DNA from: Gemmatimonadaceae bacterium
GTDB lineage: Bacteria; Gemmatimonadota; Gemmatimonadetes; Gemmatimonadales; Gemmatimonadaceae
Assembly: GCA_025356185.1 (NCBI GenBank)
Contig: JANXUN010000202.1
Span: forward strand, 1 to 24,823
Direction of reading: 5' to 3'
Length of the DNA: 24,823 bases
The notes under the pieces were generated by a model. The model searched no databases and had not been told where the DNA came from. It saw nothing but the letters and a program-made list of their open reading frames with translations. The first letter of the stretch is position 1. Each line of letters opens with the position of its first letter. Of the stretch, positions 1 through 6,329 are shown one piece after another. A program made the position numbers and the translations under genes.

Positions 1-699
1 GCCACGTGCTGTCTCGTTGCCCTCGGAGCCAGCTACTGGTTGCTCGCGCCGGTGGCGTCGAGCATCGGCACCGTCGCTCCCGTTACGCTAAGTACACTGC
101 CGTTCACGCCGGGCTTTGGTTGGTACGCTGGACTCATCGACAGCGCGCAGATAAATGGCGAACGCGTCGCCCATGGGGGTTCGGGACCAGTCATCGTGAA
201 CATGGCACGCACGGATAGCGTCCGCGTGTCAGTCAGCGTTCGTGGACGGGATACACGCGCATCGATCGTTCCTTTGGTGTTTCTGCACGAACCCGGATCG
301 AACGAAGCGTATGCGATGCTCGGGCAGCGTGGCGATGACGCGGTCATTCGACAAGCCGTACGAGCGACACAGTGGGGATTTTTACCCATCGATCTCGCGG
401 CGCCTAACGCGTTTGCACCGGCTGTTCGCGCTGACAGCAGTATGTTGGCTTTGCGGGCGGTGTTCACAAATCGGGGGCTCATGTTGGAAACGCAAGACCG
501 CTCGAGTGCACCCGTATCCCGGAGCTTGGCGATTTCGCCGCTCATGGTATGGGCGCTCATGCAATCCGTTGTGCGCCTGGAGTCGCCGTTGGCACCGCTG
601 ATAACCGCACTGTGGATGCTATTTTGGATTGCGCCCCTTGCGTGGTGGTCGTTCCGTGCTTGGCGCCGCGTGAAACCCGTTCCGCGCTCTTGGGAGTAG
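1..699 (+). CDS. Membrane-anchored protein of unknown function, 5' end cut off by the window
   Basis: The reading frame is open from the first base of the window, so the true start lies upstream; a TTG at 40 is the first start-like codon but sits inside a hydrophobic stretch and is unlikely to be used. The visible part begins with a hydrophobic segment (about the first 18 residues). A roughly 150-residue extracytoplasmic-looking domain rich in beta-type sequence follows, then a second hydrophobic segment near the C-terminus (ALWMLFWIAPLAWW) and a basic tail. This suggests an outside domain held between two membrane spans. The middle part, with the words FLHEPGSNEAYAMLGQRGDD, vaguely recalls the lectin-like domain found fused to some VanZ-family proteins, but this is only an impression. 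The YggT gene starts 8 bases after the stop, so the two are probably co-transcribed. Function unknown. Confidence 0.7.
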   Translation, partial: ATCCLVALGASYWLLAPVASSIGTVAPVTLSTLPFTPGFGWYAGLIDSAQINGERVAHGGSGPVIVNMARTDSVRVSVSVRGRDTRASIVPLVFLHEPGSNEAYAMLGQRGDDAVIRQAVRATQWGFLPIDLAAPNAFAPAVRADSSMLALRAVFTNRGLMLETQDRSSAPVSRSLAISPLMVWALMQSVVRLESPLAPLITALWMLFWIAPLAWWSFRAWRRVKPVPRSWE

Positions 700-707
700 T
701 ATCTGAC

Positions 708-1298
708 ATGATGCAAACAATCGTCTCCCTGTTCGATCTCGTTTTGAGCGTGTTGCGACCCGCGGTGTTTGTCGCCGGCGCACTCACCGCCGTCGCTGCG
801 CTGGCATCGTACGCGGTGCGCACACGTAAGCTGCAACCGTTTTCGCCGATCGCGCGCATCGTTCGCGAGCGCGTCGATCCCTGGCTCATTGCACCCGTTG
901 AGCGACGCATTATGCGCGCCGGCGGAACGCCGTATGCGGCACCGTGGTGGGCGCTTGCCTTTGTAATTTTGGGCGGACTGGTGCTGCTCTCTGGCCTCGG
1001 GTTTGTGCGCGATCAGGTCGCACTACTGGCCTACGCCACGCAATCAGGGTCACTGTTGTACGTGGTCATTCGTTGGATATTTGGCATTTTGCAAATTGCG
1101 CTCTTTGCTCGCGTGATATCGAGCTGGGTTGGTGGATCGCAGTATTCCAAGTGGTGGCGTTGGTCGTATGTACTCACTGAACCGATTCTCGCACCGCTCC
1201 GACGCATCATTCCGCCACTCGGCGCACTCGACATCACGGTATTGGTGGCCTACTTCGGTTTGCAACTGCTGGAACGACTCATCCTTGGCGCGGTGTGA
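708..1298 (+). CDS. YggT family integral membrane protein
   Basis: The product is 196 residues. Four hydrophobic segments lie at about 12-36, 80-100, 113-137 and 174-194. The C-terminal half carries the YggT signature: an amphipathic stretch, then TEPILAPLRRIIPPLGALD (about 157-175) followed by a hydrophobic helix, and the N-terminal half looks like a weaker copy, as in other two-repeat YggT proteins. Family members are membrane proteins, often encoded near division or septum genes; their biochemical role is not settled. The frame stays open back to 549, but the ATG at 708 lies 8 bases after the upstream stop and directly precedes the first hydrophobic helix, so it is the better start. Probably in one transcript with the gene before it. 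Confidence 0.85.
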   Translation: MMQTIVSLFDLVLSVLRPAVFVAGALTAVAALASYAVRTRKLQPFSPIARIVRERVDPWLIAPVERRIMRAGGTPYAAPWWALAFVILGGLVLLSGLGFVRDQVALLAYATQSGSLLYVVIRWIFGILQIALFARVISSWVGGSQYSKWWRWSYVLTEPILAPLRRIIPPLGALDITVLVAYFGLQLLERLILGAV

Positions 1299-1485
1299 TG
1301 CATCGCACACATCGTGTTGGTGCAACGCGAACGGCGGATCGTGGGCGACGTTGAGGGGTAGTATTCTCCGTGCGCGGAAGGTTGTGCGTAGCTGCGCAAA
1401 CGGATCCCGGCAACAACACAGGGAACCCATGGATCCCAGTAACCGAACACGGTTGTCGCACGTTCTCTCTCTCGTTGGAGTGTGT
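1299..1485. other. Intergenic region before the fasciclin gene
   Basis: This 187-base gap separates the YggT gene from the fasciclin gene. It contains a possible -10 hexamer TAGTAT at 1359-1364, without a convincing -35, and a short hairpin (GTT-bulge-TGCG at 1381-1388 against CGCAAAC at 1395-1401) that would lie in the leader. A GGAG at 1477-1480 is a good ribosome binding site for the gene starting at 1486. I see no small gene in the gap. Confidence 0.35.
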
Positions 1486-1971
1486 ATGCGTAAGCTGTCG
1501 TTGGTGATCGCGTCGAGTGTGATGATGGCTGTGGTTGCACCGCAGCTTGTGCAGGCGCAAGACATCATCGAAACCGCTACAGCGGCTGGGAACTTCAAAA
1601 CGTTCCTCAAAGCGCTCAACGAAGCGGGGCTCAACGAGACACTGAAGGGCCCCGGGCCGTTCACGGTGCTCGCGCCCAGCGACGAGGCGTTCGCTAAACT
1701 TCCCAAAGACAAGCTCGAAGCCCTGCTCAAAGACAAAACCGCACTGCGCAACGTGCTGCTGTATCATGTGATCGCTGGCAAACTCACTGCTGCCGATTTT
1801 GCCAAGATCAACGGCAAGTCGCGCAAGACGATCGAGGGTGGCGACGCGATGGTGATGATGATGGGTAGCCAAGTGATGATCGGCAGCGCAACGATCGTCA
1901 AAGCGGACATCATGGCAAAGAACGGCGTTATTCACATCGTCGATACGGTGATGATTCCTCCGGGCAGGTAG
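1486..1971 (+). CDS. Secreted fasciclin (FAS1) domain protein
   Basis: The 161-residue product has a signal peptide (basic MRK, a hydrophobic core at 5-20, cleavage near VQAQ at 22-25) followed by a single FAS1 domain filling the rest. The H1 box GPFTVLAPSDEAF lies at about 57-69, the conserved YH pair at 93-94, and the H2 box NGVIHIVDTVMIP at 146-158. Such short bacterial FAS1 proteins are exported and thought to act in adhesion or cell-surface contacts; partners are not predictable here. The start at 1486 is supported by a GGAG 5 bases upstream and by the signal peptide; the frame is open further upstream but without either feature. Followed by a strong terminator, so it is probably a single-gene transcription unit. 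Confidence 0.93.
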   Translation: MRKLSLVIASSVMMAVVAPQLVQAQDIIETATAAGNFKTFLKALNEAGLNETLKGPGPFTVLAPSDEAFAKLPKDKLEALLKDKTALRNVLLYHVIAGKLTAADFAKINGKSRKTIEGGDAMVMMMGSQVMIGSATIVKADIMAKNGVIHIVDTVMIPPGR

Positions 1972-2013
1972 TTTGGCGTCTCGCAGCATTGGTGCTACTC
2001 AATAAGCAGGTGG

Positions 2014-2047
2014 AAGGGGGCAAGCATGCGCTTGCCCCCTTTGTTGT
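2014..2047 (+). terminator. Rho-independent terminator after the fasciclin gene
   Basis: A perfect 12-bp stem (AAGGGGGCAAGC at 2014-2025 with its complement at 2030-2041) closes a 4-base ATGC loop and runs into TTGTTGT. It lies 43 bases after the fasciclin stop and 25 bases before the amidohydrolase start, so it separates two transcription units. Confidence 0.88.
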
Positions 2048-2065
2048 CATGCGCGACACTTGAGC

Positions 2066-3772
2066 ATGACTTCTCGCTCTCTTTCTGTTGCGCTGCTCAT
2101 CGCCGTGCCACTGACGCTGCACGCGCAACGCGTCTCCGCGCAACGCGTCTCCGCACAACGCGCTCCTGCGGCGCCCGCCGACCTGATCGTCACGAACGCG
2201 CGTGTCTATACGGCGGACGAAACGCATCCGCTCGCCGAAGCGTTCGCGGTACGCGGCGGCCGCATCGTGTTTGTTGGATCGCAGCGGGAGGCCGCCGCGC
2301 TCAAGGGCGCGGCGACGCGCACCGTCGATGCAGCGGGTCGCACGGTGATTCCAGGCATGGTCGATGCGCACGCGCACTTTAGTGGTCTTGCGCAAACGCT
2401 CAGCGCCGTCGACCTCACGGGTACACACAGCTATGACGAAGTCGTTGCGCGCGTTGCCGAACGCGCGAAGACCACGCCAAAGGGCACGTGGATTCAGGGG
2501 CGTGGGTGGGATCAGAATGCGTGGGGCGATACGCGATTTCCGACGCACGAAAAACTTTCGGCCGCGACGCCAGATCATCCAGTCATTCTGCAGCGTGTTG
2601 ACGGACATGCGGTGCTGGCGAACAGCACGGCGATGCGTCTCGCCTCGGTTTCAGCCGCAACGAAAGATCCAGACGGCGGCAAACTGCAGCGCGATGCGCA
2701 GGGTGCTCCCACCGGCGTGTTGATTGATAACGCGCAGGCGTTGATCGCCAACAAAGTCCCCGACGCAACCTCGGCCGAATGGCGCAGTGCACTCAAAGGC
2801 GCGATTGCGGTGATGCATCGGTGGGGGTTAACGGGGATGCACGACGCCGGCGCATCGCGTCGCATGATCGATTTGTACGAGCAGATGGCACAGGCAAACG
2901 AGATGAGCCTGCGACTGTACGTCATGATTAGCGATGATTCGGCCGCCATTCAGCACTACATGCAGATTGGGCCACGCGCCGCGTTGTACGATGGGCACGT
3001 ATGGGTACGCGCCATCAAGCTGTATGCAGACGGTGCAATGGGTTCGCGAGGCGCGGCGTTACTCGAGCCCTATAGCGATGATCCCAACAACAGCGGACTG
3101 CTGCTCACCGCACCAGCGCACATTCGCGATGTCGCCGAACGCGCCCTGCGCGCGGGTTTCCAAGTCAACACGCACGCCATTGGCGATCGGGGCAATCGCG
3201 TCGTGCTCGATGCGTATGAAGCGGCGCTGAAAGCCGTGCCAACCGCCGATCACCGGTTTCGCGTCGAGCACGCGCAGATCTTGAACTACGACGACGTGCC
3301 GCGTTTTGCGCAGTTAGGCGTGATTCCCTCCATGCAAGCCAGTCACCAAACCAGCGACATGTACTGGATTGGCAAACGCCTGGGCCCGACACGCTTAACG
3401 GGTGCGTATGCATGGCGCTCGCTGCTCAATTCCGGTGTCGTGATTCCAAACGGCAGTGACTTTCCCGTCGAGCAGGTCAATCCGCTTATCTCATTTCACG
3501 CAGCAATTGCGCGACAAGACGCGAACGATTGGCCTGCTGGTGGATGGCTTCCCGAACAGCGCATGACGCGCGAAGAAGCATTGCGCAGCATCACGATCTG
3601 GCCGGCGTACGCCGCGTTTCAAGAGCGCGATATGGGCTCGCTGTCGCTCGGTAAATACGCCGATTTTGTTGTGCTCGATCAGGATATCATGCGCGTACCG
3701 CCCGAGTTGGTGCTCAAGACCAACGTGATCGCGACGTATGTCGCAGGAAACGCCGTGTACGAACGGAAATAA
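2066..3772 (+). CDS. Exported amidohydrolase, family 3 (YtcJ-like)
   Basis: The 568-residue product is a metal-dependent hydrolase of the amidohydrolase superfamily, closest in pattern to YtcJ and N-substituted formamide deformylase. A signal peptide occupies about residues 1-25. Metal-site motifs follow in order: HAH at 102-104, the lysine region AIKLYADGAMGSRG at 316-329 (K318), NTHAIGDRG with H370, VEHAQ with H402, and GSDFP with D465. A C-terminal composite beta domain ends in the usual 'GKYADFVVLDQD' pattern. Length is normal for the family. The substrate cannot be read from sequence; an amide or formamide is expected from the family. The ATG at 2066 was chosen over a TTG at 2060. The signal-peptide cleavage zone contains three copies of a 15-bp repeat. 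The next gene overlaps or follows closely. Confidence 0.9.
   Translation: MTSRSLSVALLIAVPLTLHAQRVSAQRVSAQRAPAAPADLIVTNARVYTADETHPLAEAFAVRGGRIVFVGSQREAAALKGAATRTVDAAGRTVIPGMVDAHAHFSGLAQTLSAVDLTGTHSYDEVVARVAERAKTTPKGTWIQGRGWDQNAWGDTRFPTHEKLSAATPDHPVILQRVDGHAVLANSTAMRLASVSAATKDPDGGKLQRDAQGAPTGVLIDNAQALIANKVPDATSAEWRSALKGAIAVMHRWGLTGMHDAGASRRMIDLYEQMAQANEMSLRLYVMISDDSAAIQHYMQIGPRAALYDGHVWVRAIKLYADGAMGSRGAALLEPYSDDPNNSGLLLTAPAHIRDVAERALRAGFQVNTHAIGDRGNRVVLDAYEAALKAVPTADHRFRVEHAQILNYDDVPRFAQLGVIPSMQASHQTSDMYWIGKRLGPTRLTGAYAWRSLLNSGVVIPNGSDFPVEQVNPLISFHAAIARQDANDWPAGGWLPEQRMTREEALRSITIWPAYAAFQERDMGSLSLGKYADFVVLDQDIMRVPPELVLKTNVIATYVAGNAVYERK
2123..2167 (+). repeat. Three tandem 15-bp repeats in a signal-peptide cleavage zone
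   Basis: The unit GCGCAACGCGTCTCC occurs at 2123-2137 and identically at 2138-2152, with a diverged third copy at 2153-2167. It keeps the reading frame and encodes AQRVS-AQRVS-AQRAP at the end of the amidohydrolase signal peptide. Each copy recreates an A-x-A type cleavage site followed by Gln. Confidence 0.9.
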
Positions 3773-3779
3773 CGCCTCG

Positions 3780-4682
3780 GTGCGCATCGTTTCGCTCCTT
3801 CCTGCCGCCACCGAAATCGTCGCATTTCTCGGCGCGACCGAGCACTTGGTTGGCATCACGCATGAATGTGACTACCCGTCGGTAGTGACTTCGCGCGCGC
3901 GCGTCACCCGCAGTGCGATACCGCACACAGGAACGCCCGCGCAAATCGACGCCGCCGTGCGCGAACAATCTTCGCACGGCATTGCGTTGTTCGCACTCGA
4001 CGAAGCGCGCATAACGGCACTGCATCCCGATGTACTGCTCACGCAAGCACTGTGCGACGTCTGCGCCGTCAGCGAGACCGACGTCCGTGCGCTCGCGGCG
4101 CGCATGTCACCGACGCCTCGTGTGGTCACGCTTGGCGGCACAACGCTTGACGGGATTTACGACGACGTGCAGGCCGTGGCGAACGCGATCGGCGCACAGA
4201 GCGATGCCGAAGAGCTGTTGGCCGGGCTACACGCGCGTGTCAAACTCGTTCACGATACACTCAAGGCGGCGAAGGCACCCCGTCCGCGTGCGACCGTGAT
4301 TGAGTGGACGGATCCGGTGTTTCTTGCGGGCCATTGGGGACCGGAACAGATCAAACGGGCGGGCGGCGTCGATGTACTCGGCGTGGCAGGGGCACACTCA
4401 GTGCCGGTATCGCTTGACGCACTCGTGCACGAACAGCCGCAAATTGTTTTTGTTGCGCCGTGTGGCTACTCGCTTCGCGCAGCGACTGATGAAGCAAAAC
4501 GGCTGGTGCAACACGACGCGTGGCAGTGGTTGCACAACGCGCAAGTGTGGGCGCTTGACGCGAATGGGTTGATTAGTCGCCCCGGACCGCGCGTCGTCGA
4601 TGGCATCGAAGCGATGGCTCGCGTGATGAACCCCGGACTATTCAGCGCCGTCGATCCAAAACATGCAGTGCGCGTGTGGTAG
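3780..4682 (+). CDS. BtuF-like periplasmic-binding-protein fold protein without signal peptide
   Basis: The 300-residue product has the helical-backbone metal/cobalamin receptor fold: RIVSLLPAATEIVAFLGA at its very N-terminus, HECDYP near residue 30, HPDVLLTQALCDVCAVS near 90-105, and a C-terminal lobe with VFVAPCGYSL and RPGPRVVDGIEAMA. These are the marks of the 'cobalamin-binding protein' branch related to BtuF. It has no signal peptide or lipobox, and no ABC permease or ATPase is next to it, so a cytoplasmic or non-transport role is possible. I prefer the GTG at 3780, seven bases after the amidohydrolase stop and directly before the conserved RIVSLLP; an in-frame ATG at 3738 would add 14 residues and overlap the amidohydrolase by 35 bases. 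Probably co-transcribed with the amidohydrolase. Confidence 0.82.
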   Translation: MRIVSLLPAATEIVAFLGATEHLVGITHECDYPSVVTSRARVTRSAIPHTGTPAQIDAAVREQSSHGIALFALDEARITALHPDVLLTQALCDVCAVSETDVRALAARMSPTPRVVTLGGTTLDGIYDDVQAVANAIGAQSDAEELLAGLHARVKLVHDTLKAAKAPRPRATVIEWTDPVFLAGHWGPEQIKRAGGVDVLGVAGAHSVPVSLDALVHEQPQIVFVAPCGYSLRAATDEAKRLVQHDAWQWLHNAQVWALDANGLISRPGPRVVDGIEAMARVMNPGLFSAVDPKHAVRVW

Positions 4683-4702
4683 TGCGACGGCGCATCCGCG
4701 TC

Positions 4703-5068
4703 TTACGACACCCACATCTTCACCGCCACCACCACCATCAGTAGCGCGAACCCGCGACGAAGCACCGTCGCGTCGACGTGCGTCCCGATCTGCCCGCCGA
4801 GATATGCACCGACTGCCATACCGGCCGCGATGAGCAGCGCGTCGCGCGGCTGCAAATGCCCCGCTTTGTAATACGTCCATGCGCCAAGCGCCGCGCCGAT
4901 AGGTATCACCAACGCAGCGAGCGACGTTCCCGCTGCCTGTTGTGGCGGAAACTTCGCGAGATAGATCAACGCGGGAACAATCACAATCCCGCCCCCAATG
5001 CCGAAGATCCCGGAGAGAATGCCGGCACCGAGTCCGATGGCGAGCAGTATGAGTGTCATGTGCATCAA
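4703..5068 (-). CDS. Half-size TauE/SafE (TSUP) family membrane protein
   Basis: The 121-residue product has four hydrophobic segments with the TSUP start signature (ILSGIFGIGGGIVIVPAL, about 17-34), then AAGTSLAALVIPIGAALGAWTYY, and a glycine-rich third segment GMAVGAYLGGQIGTHV. Full TSUP exporters have two such halves in about 250 residues, so this is one half and would have to work as a dimer. Family members move sulfur-containing or other small organic anions; the substrate here is unknown. There are three possible starts (5068, 5065, 5059); the first is given. It is convergent with the binding-protein gene (20-base gap) and divergent from the M42 gene (45-base gap). Confidence 0.85.
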   Translation of the reverse strand: MMHMTLILLAIGLGAGILSGIFGIGGGIVIVPALIYLAKFPPQQAAGTSLAALVIPIGAALGAWTYYKAGHLQPRDALLIAAGMAVGAYLGGQIGTHVDATVLRRGFALLMVVVAVKMWVS

Positions 5069-5100
5069 GCTGTTGGTAGGCGCGAAGCTCCGGAAGACAC

Positions 5101-5106
5101 TAATTT
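5101..5106 (+). promoter_or_regulatory. Candidate -10 element, leaderless start for the M42 gene
   Basis: TAATTT lies 7 bases before the ATG at 5114, with no Shine-Dalgarno sequence between. That spacing would put the transcription start at or next to the start codon. No good -35 is seen at 17 bases upstream, so the call is weak. Confidence 0.35.
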
Positions 5107-5113
5107 ATCGCGC

Positions 5114-6181
5114 ATGCTCTCCGACACCTCATTTGCGTTTCTTAAGTCCCTGCTCGATACGCCGGGACCATCGAGTTTTGAAGCAGCGCCGGCACGCGTA
5201 TGGCGTGCCGAAGCTGCCACGTTTGCGACGGTACATGCAGACGTCGTCGGCAACAGTTACGCGTCGGTTGGCGACGCGAACGGCCCGACCATATTGCTTG
5301 CCGGACACATCGACGAAATCGGCATTATCGTCACGTGGGTCGACGATAACGGCTTTGTGTATTTCGAACCAATCGGTGGATGGGACCCGCAAGTACTCGT
5401 CGCACAACGCATTCGATTTCTCGGACGACATGGTGACGTGTTCGGCGTAATCGGCAAGAAGCCAATACATTTGATGAAACCGGAGGAGCGCGAGAAAGCA
5501 TCGAAGCTCACGGATTTGTGGGTTGATATCGGCGCCGCCAACAAAGCCGAAGCGCTCGAGCACATTCAAATCGGCGATCCGGGCGTCATCGATAGCGCAA
5601 TGCGCGAGCTGCCGAATCGTCGCATCGTATCCCGCTCCATCGACGATCGCATCGGCGCGTTCGTCGTGCTCGAAGCGTTGCGACGCTATGCGGCGAATCC
5701 TGGTGTCGCGCGCGTCGTTGCAGCAGCCACCACGCAAGAAGAAATCGGTTTTGGCGGCGGCGGTGCGCGTGTTGCCGCGCAGTCGCTTGACGCGCAGATG
5801 GCGATCGCCGTCGACGTCACCTTCGCCACCGATCACCCGGGCGTCGAGAAAAAAGAACTTGGCGAGCACAATATCGGCGGCGGGCCCGTGCTCACGCGCG
5901 GATCGGTGGTTAGTCCGGTGGCGTTTGGCTTACTGCGCGACACGGCAGAACGACTTGCAATTCCGTTTTCGGTGCATGCGGCAGGTCGCGTGACGAGCAC
6001 CGATGCCGACGCGATTCATCTCACCCGCAACGGTGTGGCGACCGCGCTGCTGTCCATTCCGAATCGCTACATGCATTCACCGAACGAGATGGTGTCGCTG
6101 GATGACTTGGATCGTGCGGCAGAGTTGATCGCGGAGACGTGCAGGATGGTTACCAAGGATACGGATTTCACCGCGAGATAG
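5114..6181 (+). CDS. M42 family metallopeptidase (glutamyl aminopeptidase / TET type)
   Basis: The 355-residue product is a cytoplasmic dinuclear-metal aminopeptidase of family M42, which cuts residues from the N-termini of short peptides and usually forms large tetrahedral assemblies. Motifs in order: AGHIDEIG with ligand H65; SIDDRIGA with the bridging Asp at 177-178; TTQEEIGFGGG with catalytic E209 and ligand E210; AVDVTFATDHP with D234; and SIPNRYMHSPNEMV with ligand H321. All metal and catalytic positions are intact and the length is typical. The frame stays open to 4778, but the upstream part is the antisense of the TSUP gene, and the ATG at 5114 gives the usual N-terminus (short helix, then TPGPSSFE). 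No ribosome binding site is visible; see the -10 candidate. Confidence 0.93.
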   Translation: MLSDTSFAFLKSLLDTPGPSSFEAAPARVWRAEAATFATVHADVVGNSYASVGDANGPTILLAGHIDEIGIIVTWVDDNGFVYFEPIGGWDPQVLVAQRIRFLGRHGDVFGVIGKKPIHLMKPEEREKASKLTDLWVDIGAANKAEALEHIQIGDPGVIDSAMRELPNRRIVSRSIDDRIGAFVVLEALRRYAANPGVARVVAAATTQEEIGFGGGGARVAAQSLDAQMAIAVDVTFATDHPGVEKKELGEHNIGGGPVLTRGSVVSPVAFGLLRDTAERLAIPFSVHAAGRVTSTDADAIHLTRNGVATALLSIPNRYMHSPNEMVSLDDLDRAAELIAETCRMVTKDTDFTAR

Positions 6182-6190
6182 GAAAAGATC

Positions 6191-6293
6191 TAAGTATTGG
6201 GTTTTGGGTTTGAGTTGTGGGTCGTCAACTGCGCGCGATGCGAACGCTCGCGAAGTTGATAACTGAAAACCCAAACCCAGAACTCAAAACCTA
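6191..6293. repeat. 40-bp imperfect inverted repeat of G3T(n) words between convergent genes
   Basis: The left arm (6191-6230) pairs without gaps to the right arm (6254-6293): 30 of 40 positions are Watson-Crick and three more are G-T wobbles. The arms enclose a 23-base GC-rich loop. The left arm is built from TTGGG, TTTTGGG and TTTGAG words and the right arm is the A/C-rich complement, in contrast to the surrounding coding DNA. It sits 9 bases after the M42 stop and about 37 bases from the HEAT gene stop, a fitting place for a bidirectional terminator or a dispersed repeat. Confidence 0.8.
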
Positions 6294-6329
6294 AATGTTT
6301 CTAGTAATTGCGCAGCCACGAGCGGCCGC

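Noticed and set aside
549..707. Upstream extension of the YggT frame
   Set aside because: It overlaps the preceding gene in another frame and reads as non-protein-like sequence; the ATG at 708 fits the family.
33..836. 267-residue minus-strand frame at the left edge
   Set aside because: It spans two plus-strand genes and has scattered Cys/His/Arg composition without a domain.
4778..5113. Upstream extension of the M42 frame
   Set aside because: It is the antisense of the TSUP gene and is Arg/Cys-rich; the M42 fold starts after 5114.
6322..6329. GCGGCCGC palindrome before the HEAT stop
   Set aside because: Short GC palindromes are expected by chance in this composition and nothing links it to a binding protein.
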